Of a stretch of DNA of 64,000 bases, positions 18,072 to 26,361 are shown one piece after another (positions within the stretch are counted from its first letter, which is position 1; the number at the start of each line of letters is the position of its first letter). The stretch is from NCBI RefSeq assembly GCF_900105315.1, contig NZ_LT629766.1, positions 3,958,984 through 4,022,983 on the forward strand, in the 5' to 3' direction. Source of the stretch: Brevibacterium siliguriense. GTDB lineage: Bacteria > Actinomycetota > Actinomycetes > Actinomycetales > Brevibacteriaceae. The notes below the pieces were generated by a model. The model was not told the origin of the DNA, searched no databases, and was given only the letters and a program-made list of their open reading frames with translations. The position numbers were made by a program, and so were the translations under genes.

Positions 18072-19694
18072 CTAGTCAGCCTTCTTCATGACGAAGACCG
18101 TCACCGAGCTCCCGGCAAGATCGATCCTCAGCTTTCGGTCCCCGGCCCCGTCACTCGGAGCAGGAGACGAGTTGGCAGCACCCAACGCAGCCGACGCACT
18201 CGCCGAGCCCGCCGCCTCATCCCCACTGAACGGCACCTCCGCCGGCAGCGGATTCGCCGGCACCACCTGCGTAGCACTCTTCACATCGTTCGACTCCCCG
18301 TACACCTGCGACGCCGACGACACGCTGAACCCCGTCGGCATTGTCACCGTCACAGGATTCCCGCCCACCGAAGCCGCATCATTCGCGTTGATGACCGTCA
18401 TCACCAGTGTCCGCCCGTCGTTCTTCACCACGGTGTAGGCGCTCATGTTCCCGCCACCAGACACCGAAGTCTTAGTGAAATGCCCGCCGACACTCGGCAC
18501 GAGCAGCCGCAGCCCGAGCATGTTCGGCCTCACCTGAAACTTATTCGACCGGTCCCCGTGATCGGCTGGATCGCAGATGAGCGACATCGGCGCTCCCCCG
18601 TTGCAGGCGCCGAGCATCGAGTGCATGGCCATCCGCTCCACACCGAGCGTGGCCGCATACATCGTGTAATCGGCCGCCCACAGCGCCGACGCGTTCGTCA
18701 GCGACGTGTCATTCGTGCCCGGGCAGCTCGTCGGCCCGGTCTCCTCGAGCCACAGCGGTAGCCCTGCCGCATCAGCCTTGGATTTCCCGATGCCCAGGTT
18801 CTTCTTCGCCGCCTTATTTGCCAAGGGATCGATGAGGTTCGCTGCCTGCGGTCCCCGCCCCGGAATCTGAGTCGAATCGCATTCGTAGAGCTGGTACCAA
18901 TGCTGTGAGATCGCGGTCTTGTGCTTGACGCCCGACCTGGCGAACGCGTCCATCCACGCCCCGTCGTAGACGTCGGGACCGATGATCGGCGCTTTCGGCC
19001 GCTTCGCATGGATGGCCTTGGCATATGCCTCAAGCTGCTTGACGTACTTGTCCTTGTTCCACCCCTTGCCGCGCACGGCACCGCTGGGCACATCCGTGAC
19101 GGTGTACCCGTTCGGCTCGTTGCCGATCGCAAGCCCCACAAGAGAGTCGCCGAGGATGTCGACCGCGTGCGCGGCCATGTCCGCTCCCCGTGCCGGGTCG
19201 TAGGTGCCCAAAGGAATGCCGATGGTGACCGACGAACCGGTGACGTCGACGAGCTTCTTCAGTCTCCCCAAGTCATCGGGAGTGATGGTGACCTTCTCGC
19301 CGTGTTTCGGCTTCTCACCCTTAGATGTCCAGAACGTCCTCCGGTCGAGAGCATTGCCGCCGAACCGCAGCGCCGGCGACCCGAGCGTCTTCAACTGCTC
19401 GTCGAGGTTGGATTTCGCCGGATCGAGCCTGGGGTCGGCCAAGTCGGTGGCTTCAAACGAGACCCCGACGTTGTCAGCCGCGAGGCTCGGGCCCATCCGG
19501 TCTGTGGTCGCAGTGACTACTGCATCATCGCCGGAGATGTCTCCGGAGAACGACTGCTCGAATTCGGTCGGGGTCGGGCTCGGTTCCGGGGACTGATCCG
19601 CAGACGATGAACCATCCGAATCGGACCACGAGCACCCTGACAGCACGAGGGCGAGCGCCACAACACCGCTCTCAATGCTCCGTCTGATCCGCAC
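18072..19694 (-). CDS. Secreted lipoprotein with clan GH-A (GH79-like) glycosidase fold
   Basis: About 540 residues from GTG 19694. The signal peptide ends in a lipobox (ALVLSGC), followed by a Ser/Pro/Glu linker. The catalytic region has NVGVSFEATDL, LGSPALRFGGNALDR, and two glutamates placed as in clan GH-A enzymes: the acid/base in AIGNEPNGY and a probable nucleophile in LWLEETGPTSC. A beta domain with a poorly conserved Ser/Ala insertion ends the protein. This layout resembles GH79 (heparanase and beta-glucuronidase) proteins. Inference: a cell-surface glycosidase acting on envelope or environmental glycans. Alternative upstream starts (to 19823) lack good signals. The exact family needs a profile search. 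Confidence 0.65.
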   Translation of the reverse strand: MRIRRSIESGVVALALVLSGCSWSDSDGSSSADQSPEPSPTPTEFEQSFSGDISGDDAVVTATTDRMGPSLAADNVGVSFEATDLADPRLDPAKSNLDEQLKTLGSPALRFGGNALDRRTFWTSKGEKPKHGEKVTITPDDLGRLKKLVDVTGSSVTIGIPLGTYDPARGADMAAHAVDILGDSLVGLAIGNEPNGYTVTDVPSGAVRGKGWNKDKYVKQLEAYAKAIHAKRPKAPIIGPDVYDGAWMDAFARSGVKHKTAISQHWYQLYECDSTQIPGRGPQAANLIDPLANKAAKKNLGIGKSKADAAGLPLWLEETGPTSCPGTNDTSLTNASALWAADYTMYAATLGVERMAMHSMLGACNGGAPMSLICDPADHGDRSNKFQVRPNMLGLRLLVPSVGGHFTKTSVSGGGNMSAYTVVKNDGRTLVMTVINANDAASVGGNPVTVTMPTGFSVSSASQVYGESNDVKSATQVVPANPLPAEVPFSGDEAAGSASASAALGAANSSPAPSDGAGDRKLRIDLAGSSVTVFVMKKAD

Positions 19695-19846
19695 GGCAAT
19701 AACTCTGCCCTGCCCCCGCAGAATCAACAACTTCCACAGTCTCTGGAGAGTCACCTCCAGCCCGGATATCCACCCGCCGAGGCGGCCGTCCGGCGGCCGT
19801 GGCATCGTAGGGGTGGAGACCACGCCACCTGAGGAGGGGGATCGCA

Positions 19847-21070
19847 GTGCCCGACAACACCGGCAGCTCCTCCCTCACCCCCATCAGCGGAGCCTTGGGT
19901 CTGTCGGTGGCGATGGGCATGGGCCGGTTCTTCTACACCCCGGCCCTGCCGCTCATGGTCGCCGCCCTGCACTGGGGCTCCGCCCCCGGCGCGTGGATCG
20001 CAACCCTGAACTACGTCGGCTACTTCATCGGCACTCTCGTCATCGCCCAAGGCTGGGTCGAACCCAACCGATTCGTCTACCGCCTCAGCCTCATCGTCTC
20101 CACCGTGGGTCTGGCCGCGGTCGCACTGACACCGAACCTCGTCTGGCAGGGTGGCATCCGCACGATCGCCGGAATCGCTTCGGGGCTGATCTTCGTGTGC
20201 GTGACCCAACGCATTCCCGCGAACTCCCTTAGGCCCCGCGACGGCGGCATCTCCTACGGCGGAGTCGGTTTCGGCATCCTCGTCTCCGGAGCCATCGTGT
20301 TGGTCGCCGGCAGCTTCGCCGACTGGCGACAGCTGTGGCTCATCTGCGCGGCCGTGTCCGCGGTCTTCTCGATCATCGCCTGGACCTGGCCGATACCGGC
20401 CCGGATCCCACAGAACACCACCCCCACCGAGGCGGCCGACCCGACCGAATCAGCCGATCCGACCGCGACCGACACCGCCCAATCCCCCACCGACACCAGC
20501 CCCGGCGCCGTCACCCCTTACGAGGCCAACCGCCGCCGGGCCATGGCCGTCCTCTCCACCGGCTACTTCTTCCAAGGCGGCGGCTACATCATCATCGGCA
20601 CCTACCTCGTCGTGCTCGCCGGTCCCGTCTTCGGAGCGACCGCGGCCGCCTCGACGTGGCTGATCGCCGGGATCGCGACCGCGGTTTCTCCCCTGACGTG
20701 GTCAGCGGTCGCTGCCCGCATCGGCACGGTCAAGGCACTGACCGTCTGTTATTTCCTCCAGGTCTTCGGCGCGCTGCTCGCCGCCTTCGGATCCTCACCG
20801 GTCGTGCTCATCATCGCCGCGGCCCTCTTCGGCTTCACGTTCGTCGGGGTGGTCATGATGACGATCGGCGTCGGCACGCAGATGGGTGTCGCGAACGCCT
20901 CGGCAAAGCTGACGTCCTGGTACAGCATCGGTCAGATCGTCGGTCCCGCCGTCGTCGCAGCGGCCCTGAGCGGGCACATCGTCGCTGCCTTCGTCGCCTC
21001 GGCGATCGCGTTGGCCGTCGCCATGGCACTGACCTTAGTCGGCGTCCTCACCGGCAATGTCGACCGCTGA
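19847..21070 (+). CDS. MFS transporter, YbfB/YjiJ family
   Basis: A 407-residue protein with 12 predicted helices and a long hydrophilic Thr/Asp/Pro-rich loop in the middle (PTEAADPTESADPTATDT). The start SGALGLSVAMGMGRFFYTPALPLM matches the YbfB/YjiJ group of uncharacterised MFS carriers. GTG 19847 is preceded by GGAGGGGG. The substrate is unknown. It is divergent from the glycosidase-like lipoprotein gene, but no functional link is evident. Confidence 0.8.
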   Translation: MPDNTGSSSLTPISGALGLSVAMGMGRFFYTPALPLMVAALHWGSAPGAWIATLNYVGYFIGTLVIAQGWVEPNRFVYRLSLIVSTVGLAAVALTPNLVWQGGIRTIAGIASGLIFVCVTQRIPANSLRPRDGGISYGGVGFGILVSGAIVLVAGSFADWRQLWLICAAVSAVFSIIAWTWPIPARIPQNTTPTEAADPTESADPTATDTAQSPTDTSPGAVTPYEANRRRAMAVLSTGYFFQGGGYIIIGTYLVVLAGPVFGATAAASTWLIAGIATAVSPLTWSAVAARIGTVKALTVCYFLQVFGALLAAFGSSPVVLIIAAALFGFTFVGVVMMTIGVGTQMGVANASAKLTSWYSIGQIVGPAVVAAALSGHIVAAFVASAIALAVAMALTLVGVLTGNVDR

Positions 21071-21254
21071 GGCGCGTCATCCCACGGCGCCACCACGACC
21101 GCAACAACGCGAACCTGGGTGGCACTGAAGCGACCGCCCGTGCAACACTACGTAGGCGATTGCTCATTCAACGATCACATGATCGGCGAGTAAGCACACC
21201 GACTACGACAGCCTCCCCCAGCGGAGCGCGGAGGAACCGAAGGAGCCTACCCCC

Positions 21255-22184
21255 ATGACAGAAACTCCTGGGATCACAGGTCATTGGGACATCGATCCCT
21301 CACATTCTCGACTGGGATTCTCCACACGCCACGCCATGGTCTCGCGTGTGCGCGGAGCGTTCAATGATGTGTCCGGCTTTGCCGACATCGCCGAGGATCT
21401 TGCGAATTCGAAGGCCGAGGTCATCATCCAGACTGCCAGCGTCGACACCCGCACCGAGGCACGCGACGAGCACCTGCGTTCTGCGGACTTCTTCGACGTC
21501 GAGACCTACCCGGAGATCCGATTCGTCTCCTCGGCCATCGACGAGGTCGACGAAAGCTCCTACATCGTCACCGGTGAGCTGACGATCCGTGACATGGCCA
21601 AGACCGTGTCGGTTCCGCTCGAGCTCATCGGCATCGAGACCGACCCCGACGGCAACCTGCGTGCCGGCCTCGAGGGCTCGCGCCGCATCGATCGCAAGGA
21701 CTGGGGCGTGACGTGGAATACGAAGCTCGATTCCGGCGGCGTCCTCGTCAGCGACAAGATCACGCTCGAGTTCGAGCTCTCCCTCATCAAGAACCTCGCC
21801 GAGGCGGCCCCCGCCGATTCGTCCGAGACCGCCGTCCAGGACGATGCCCCCACCGAGACACCAGAGCCCGTCACCGAGGCGACTCCTGCACCCGAAGCAG
21901 ACACAGCTGCCCCGCAGGAAGCAGCACCGACTCCCGAAGCACCGGAGTCGGTGCCCCCGACCCCAGTGGCCGACGAGACTGCACCTCCCACGCCGAAAGC
22001 CCCAGAGAGCGCAGCATCGGTAGCCCCGGCCGCCGAGCCCGTCGGCAAGGAGTTCCCTCCCCCGCCGCCGGTCAAGCCCGCCGAAACTCCCGCTGACAAG
22101 CCGGCAGAGAAAGCCCCGGAGCCCAAGCAGTCGGATGCCCAGTCGTCCGGAAGCGCTTTCGGAAAGCTCTTCGGCCTCCGCTGA
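21255..22184 (+). CDS. YceI-family protein with long Pro/Ala/Glu tail
   Basis: Residues 1-175 are a YceI lipocalin-like domain (GHWDIDPSHSRLGFSTRHAMVSRVRG, VDTRTEARDEHLRSADFFDVETYPEIRF, GELTIRDMAKTVSVPLEL, DWGVTWNTKLDSGGVLVSDKITLEFEL). Such domains bind polyisoprenoid lipids. Residues about 185-309 form a Pro/Ala/Glu-rich low-complexity tail ending in SGSAFGKLFGLR, a possible short amphipathic end. No signal peptide is seen, so it is probably cytoplasmic. YceI proteins normally have about 180-200 residues, so the tail is unusual. The downstream ABC genes are behind their own promoter. Confidence 0.85.
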   Translation: MTETPGITGHWDIDPSHSRLGFSTRHAMVSRVRGAFNDVSGFADIAEDLANSKAEVIIQTASVDTRTEARDEHLRSADFFDVETYPEIRFVSSAIDEVDESSYIVTGELTIRDMAKTVSVPLELIGIETDPDGNLRAGLEGSRRIDRKDWGVTWNTKLDSGGVLVSDKITLEFELSLIKNLAEAAPADSSETAVQDDAPTETPEPVTEATPAPEADTAAPQEAAPTPEAPESVPPTPVADETAPPTPKAPESAASVAPAAEPVGKEFPPPPPVKPAETPADKPAEKAPEPKQSDAQSSGSAFGKLFGLR

Positions 22185-22362
22185 GACCGGCGCTGAGTTC
22201 GGCGCACTCCCGCTGACTTCGACAACCCAATACAGCAGTACTCACCCGCGGGTGGGATCGGTGCATGAGCCGTTCCCGCCCGCGGTTCTTATCTGCTGCC
22301 GTATCGCGGGACAAGAGAGGAAGGATCATTTAGGCAAGCACAGCGATCGCAGGGAATCTGCA

Positions 22363-22409
22363 TTGCAAACCACCATGATGATTTGTAGTATATCTACTAC
22401 ATATCATCA
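22363..22409 (+). promoter_or_regulatory. Promoter with nested palindromic operator for the ABC exporter operon
   Basis: TTGCAA (22363-22368) and TAGTAT (22386-22391), 17 bp apart, form a sigma-A-type promoter. A nested inverted repeat covers 22376-22409: outer arms TGATGAT and ATCATCA, inner arms GTAGTA and TACTAC, centre TATC. The repeat overlaps the spacer, the -10 box and the start site, the place for a repressor. It is AT-rich in a G+C-rich genome. The small HTH protein encoded at the operon end is one candidate; a PadR, GntR or TetR protein elsewhere is another. Confidence 0.7.
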
Positions 22410-22428
22410 AAGGACTACTTAGAGGTAG

Positions 22429-23367
22429 ATGATGGAGACTGCACATCCTGGCCGCACCCCGGACTCCGCGCCGATCATTTCGGTCTCAGACCTGCGGATG
22501 GTCTACGGGAGCAAGACAGTCCTCGACGGCCTGACTCTCGACATCAACACTGATGAGATCGTCGCCATGCTCGGTCCCAACGGTGCCGGGAAATCGACGA
22601 CGATCGAGGTCCTCGAAGGCTTCCGGTCTGCCTCAAGCGGCTCCGTGTCCGTCCTCGGTGCCGACCCCATCACCGGTGACGCCGGGTGGCGCTCACAGAT
22701 CGGCATCGTCTTGCAGACCTCGAGCGATCACGGCAAATGGCGGCCGCGCCAACTGCTGTCCCACCTCTCGGACTTCTATCTCCCCTATGTCGACCCCTGG
22801 CCAGTCGACGAGCTGCTGGGCCTGGTCGGCCTCGAAGAGCAGGCCGACCAGAAGCTGCAGACACTCTCCGGGGGCCAGCGGCGCCGACTCGATGTCGCCA
22901 TGGCCATCATCGGACGTCCTTCTCTTCTCTTCCTCGACGAACCGACCACAGGATTCGACCCCCGGGCACGGCGCGACTTCCATGACCTCATCCACCGGCT
23001 CAGCGATCTCGAAGGAGTGACGATCATGCTCACCACGCACGACCTCGCCGAGGCAGAGGCCTTGTCCTCACGCATCGTCATCCTCGCCGGTGGTCGGATC
23101 ATCGCCGATGGTTCACCGCTGGAACTCACACATGCAATCGGCCGTACTGCCGAGATCACCTGGATTCAGGAGGGGCAGCGCCATATGCATGTCTCGGAGG
23201 ATTCGACGAGCTTCGTGCGTGAGCTGCTGGCCGGCGAACAGGACTCACCAGTCACCGACTTGGAGATCCGTCGTGCGACACTCGAAGACGCCTACCTGTC
23301 AATCGTCGAACAGTTCGAGTCGGGCAGAGACGTGGATACAGAGACGTTCGAAGGAGCACAGCTATGA
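22429..23367 (+). CDS. ABC-2 type exporter, ATP-binding subunit
   Basis: A 312-residue ATPase of the drug/lantibiotic export (CcmA) type. Walker A is GPNGAGKST, the Q-loop is VLQTSSDHGKW, the signature is LSGGQRRRLD, Walker B is LLFLDEPTTGFDP and the switch His is in TTHDLAEAEAL. A C-terminal 90-residue extension is usual in this group. ATG 22429 follows GAGG by a few bases; ATG 22432 is equally possible. It overlaps the permease gene by ATGA, so they are co-translated. Confidence 0.9.
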   Translation: MMETAHPGRTPDSAPIISVSDLRMVYGSKTVLDGLTLDINTDEIVAMLGPNGAGKSTTIEVLEGFRSASSGSVSVLGADPITGDAGWRSQIGIVLQTSSDHGKWRPRQLLSHLSDFYLPYVDPWPVDELLGLVGLEEQADQKLQTLSGGQRRRLDVAMAIIGRPSLLFLDEPTTGFDPRARRDFHDLIHRLSDLEGVTIMLTTHDLAEAEALSSRIVILAGGRIIADGSPLELTHAIGRTAEITWIQEGQRHMHVSEDSTSFVRELLAGEQDSPVTDLEIRRATLEDAYLSIVEQFESGRDVDTETFEGAQL

Positions 23368-24254
23368 CATCGTATGACGTTCAGCGCAGGACCCCGCGCA
23401 TCAACCCCGTGCTCAACCTCATCCGGGCGGGACTGCGGCGCGGCCTGATCGCGGCCCGGATCCAAGTGACAGCTCCCGGCGAGATCTTCGGAACCGTGGT
23501 GATGCTGGCGATCTTCGTCGGGACGCTGTTGTTCATGCGCGGGTCCAGCTTCGCCGGTGCCACCGTCGACCTGGGATCGACCGGCTTCCCCGGAATCATC
23601 GCCATGAGCACCGTCTTCAGTGGAGTGATGGGCATTGTCAGTGTGCTGTCGATGGACAAGACCAACGGCACCCTGCTGCGGTCGAAGTCGGTCCCGGGCG
23701 GCACAGCCGGGTATCTCATCGGTGAGATCACGGCTAACGTCATCAACACTCTTGTCACGTCGGTGGCTCTGCTCATCGTCGGGCTATTCCTCTTCGATGG
23801 GCTCGACTTCGCGTCTCCGACGCGCTGGCTGCTCTTCATCTCAGTCCTTGTCCTCAGCCTGATCTCGACCCTGTCGATGGGTGCCGTGCTGGGAGCCTTG
23901 ATGAGCAACCCGAAGTTCATGGGGATGGTCATGATGCCGGTGCTGGGACTCATCGCGATCTCCGGTATCTTCTATCCCATCGTGGCACTGCCGTTGTGGC
24001 TGCAGGGACTCGCGCAGGCCTTCCCACTGTATTGGTTGGGGCTGGGCCTGCGATCGTCTCTGCTGCCTGACAGCATGGCCGCGATCGAGATCGCCGGTTC
24101 CTGGAGGCTCGAATGGGTGTTCATCGTCCTGGGGCTATGGGCTGTCGTTGGTCTCATCTTGGCGCCGAAGCTGCTGTCGCGCATGGCCAGGCGCGAGTCG
24201 GGCTCGGCCGTGGCGGCCCGCCGCAAGGGCGTGGCCGAGCAGTGGGGAGTCTGA
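23364..24254 (+). CDS. ABC-2 type exporter, permease subunit
   Basis: A 296-residue membrane protein with six hydrophobic segments. Characteristic ABC-2 features are the Gly/Met-rich SMGAVLGALMSNPKFMGMVMMPVLGLIAISGIFYPIVALP split over two helices and the following LPLWLQGLAQAFPLYWLGLGLRS. It pairs with the ATPase encoded immediately upstream through a 4-bp overlap. The exported compound is unknown; drug, peptide or lipid are possible. Confidence 0.85.
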   Translation: MTSYDVQRRTPRINPVLNLIRAGLRRGLIAARIQVTAPGEIFGTVVMLAIFVGTLLFMRGSSFAGATVDLGSTGFPGIIAMSTVFSGVMGIVSVLSMDKTNGTLLRSKSVPGGTAGYLIGEITANVINTLVTSVALLIVGLFLFDGLDFASPTRWLLFISVLVLSLISTLSMGAVLGALMSNPKFMGMVMMPVLGLIAISGIFYPIVALPLWLQGLAQAFPLYWLGLGLRSSLLPDSMAAIEIAGSWRLEWVFIVLGLWAVVGLILAPKLLSRMARRESGSAVAARRKGVAEQWGV

Positions 24255-24260
24255 ACGGAA

Positions 24261-24482
24261 GTGGCAGAGATCGTTCACAACCGCATCGCGATGCTCCGGT
24301 CTGAGCGCAAGGTCTCGCGTCGCGAGCTCGCCGAGGCGCTCGGAGTCCACTATCAGACGATCGGATACTTGGAGCGCGGTGAGTACAGCCCCAGCCTCTA
24401 CTTGGCTCTGCGCATCGCCGAATACTTCGAGGTCCATGTCGAGGTGGTCTTCTCCACCCGAGAATTCCCGCGCATCGGGTGA
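24261..24482 (+). CDS. Small Xre-type HTH regulator (YozG-like)
   Basis: A 73-residue protein that is a single Cro/C1-type helix-turn-helix: NRIAMLRSERKVSRRELAEALGV then HYQTIGYLERGEYSPSLYLALRIAEYF and EVHVEVVFSTREFP. Start is GTG 24261, 6 bp after the permease stop. Such one-domain regulators commonly sit with ABC-2 exporters or membrane proteins and autoregulate. It is a good candidate for binding the palindrome at 22376-22409. Confidence 0.82.
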   Translation: MAEIVHNRIAMLRSERKVSRRELAEALGVHYQTIGYLERGEYSPSLYLALRIAEYFEVHVEVVFSTREFPRIG

Positions 24483-24589
24483 GGAAATGGCTGCCGTCGG
24501 TCAGGACTGCGGCAACCACATCCGGGGCACTTCGTTCCGGCCTGTGGTCGAGGAGTCACTGAGCTCACTGCCTCGGATACAGTTCCATC

Positions 24590-26296
24590 ATGGCTTCCCA
24601 CGCAGAACCGACTTCCCGCAGAGAACCTTCGGCTATCGATGCCATCGCCGATGCCTACTTCGACGATCTGTGTGTCCTCTCCCCGTCGATCTCGCTGTTC
24701 CTCGGAACCGAGAACCCGCACGGTTTCGACGACTACTCCCCCGACGGGCTGAAAGCAGCCAACGACCTGCGCGCTCGCACACTGGCCAAGGTCGATGCTG
24801 CGGAGGCCGACGGGCTTATGATGAACAGCCTCGATGAGACCGATCTCGTTACCATCGACGCGATGCGAGAACGGTTGGGCACCGCCAGGGACCTCTTTGA
24901 AGCGGGCCTGCAGCACACTGTCCTCAATGTCATCGAATCGCCGGTCCAACAGATGCGGGACATCTTCGATCTCCTTCCCACGGACTCCACAGCAGGTTGG
25001 GAGACCGTCTCTACCACCATGGCCGCATTGCCGGGCTCGATCGAGGGTTACCGAGAATCACTACGATATGCACGGGACCAGCTCGACCGGGTGCCCGCAC
25101 GCCTCCAGATTGAGCGAGTTGCCGACCAGGCAGATGCGCTCGGTCAGCCAGACAGCCGTTTCACCACGATTGCCAAAGAGGCCGGTAGCACCACCGGCGA
25201 AACCCTCGCCCGCGAGCTGTCCTCTCACGCCCAATCTGCCAGAGCGGCCTTCAGCAGCCTCGCCCATTTCCTCCGCACCGAACTGACCCAGCATGCACCG
25301 GAGAATGAAGCCTGCGGTCGCGACGATTATGCACTGCTCTCACGTGAGTTCCTCGGCGCCGAGGTCGATCTGGAAGAGACGTACGATTGGGCTCTCGAAG
25401 AACTGGCCGCCATCGATGCCGAACAGAAGCAGACCGCGGCCCGCATCGACCCGAACTTCGAACTCTTCGAGCTCATGGCCCGACTCGACAGCGATCCGCA
25501 GCGCGCTCTCCACGGCACGCAGGCTCTTCAGGAGTGGATGCAGACGGTCGCCGACGAAGCGATCACAGAACTCGGCAAGACCCACTTCGACATTCCGGAA
25601 CCGCTGCGGACAATCGAGTGCATGATTGCTCCCTCGGCCACCGGAGCGGTCTACTATTCTCAGCCCAGCGAGGACTTCACCCGTCCGGGCCGGATGTGGT
25701 GGTCGGTGCCCGACGGCGTCACCGAATTTGCCACGTGGCAGGAGAAGACCACGGTTTACCACGAAGGCGTTCCGGGCCATCATCTGCAGATGGGGCAGGC
25801 GTCCTATCTCGCCGATTCGCTGAACAAGTGGCGGCGGCACGTCTGCTGGGTCTCCGGCCACGGTGAGGGCTGGGCCCTCTACGCCGAACGGCTCATGGCC
25901 GAACTCGGCTTCCTCGACGAACCCGGCGACTATCTGGGCATGCTCGACTCCCAGCGGCTGCGCACCTCACGGGTGGTCGTCGATATCGGCTTCCACCTCG
26001 GCCTCAATGCCCCGGCCCACCTCGGCGGTGGAACCTGGGACCGCGCTAAGGCGTGGGAGTTCCTCACACAGAACGTTGCCATGGACCGGACCTTCCTTGC
26101 CTTCGAGCTCGACCGATACCTCGGTTGGCCCAGGCAGGCTCCGAGCTACAAGATCGGTCAGCGATTGTGGGAGGACATCAGAGACGAATCACGCGCTGCT
26201 GCGGGCACAGGGTTCGACCTCAGAGATTTCCACGGTCGCGCACTGAACCTCGGGTCGATCGGACTCGATCCGCTGCGCAGGGCGCTGCTGCGCTGA
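24590..26296 (+). CDS. DUF885 family protein (predicted metallopeptidase-like)
   Basis: A 568-residue cytoplasmic protein without a signal peptide. Key motifs of DUF885 are the metal-site-like YHEGVPGHHLQMGQ (about residue 386), WVSGHGEGWALYAERLMAELG and RVVVDIGFHLG. Members are about 550-600 residues and are grouped with gluzincin-like peptidases, but substrates are little known. ATG 24590 has only a weak ribosome site. It follows the HTH gene by about 107 bp and ends at a strong terminator, so it may form its own unit. Confidence 0.85.
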   Translation: MASHAEPTSRREPSAIDAIADAYFDDLCVLSPSISLFLGTENPHGFDDYSPDGLKAANDLRARTLAKVDAAEADGLMMNSLDETDLVTIDAMRERLGTARDLFEAGLQHTVLNVIESPVQQMRDIFDLLPTDSTAGWETVSTTMAALPGSIEGYRESLRYARDQLDRVPARLQIERVADQADALGQPDSRFTTIAKEAGSTTGETLARELSSHAQSARAAFSSLAHFLRTELTQHAPENEACGRDDYALLSREFLGAEVDLEETYDWALEELAAIDAEQKQTAARIDPNFELFELMARLDSDPQRALHGTQALQEWMQTVADEAITELGKTHFDIPEPLRTIECMIAPSATGAVYYSQPSEDFTRPGRMWWSVPDGVTEFATWQEKTTVYHEGVPGHHLQMGQASYLADSLNKWRRHVCWVSGHGEGWALYAERLMAELGFLDEPGDYLGMLDSQRLRTSRVVVDIGFHLGLNAPAHLGGGTWDRAKAWEFLTQNVAMDRTFLAFELDRYLGWPRQAPSYKIGQRLWEDIRDESRAAAGTGFDLRDFHGRALNLGSIGLDPLRRALLR

Positions 26297-26309
26297 GTCC
26301 GGTCCGTCT

Positions 26310-26346
26310 CCGGGAGGGGGTGTGTCTCTCCAGCGCCCCCTCCCGG
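26310..26346. terminator. Strong bidirectional terminator
   Basis: CCGGGAGGGGG (26310-26320) and CCCCCTCCCGG (26336-26346) form a perfect 11-bp G+C-rich stem with a 15-nt loop. It lies between the convergent DUF885 and substrate-binding-protein genes, 14 and 16 bp from their ends. Confidence 0.85.
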
Positions 26347-26361
26347 CAGGCCGTTGCGACC

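Noticed and set aside
24261..24589. Toxin-antitoxin pair suggested by the small HTH gene
   Set aside because: No partner toxin frame is adjacent. The HTH gene directly follows ABC-2 exporter genes and fits their regulator.
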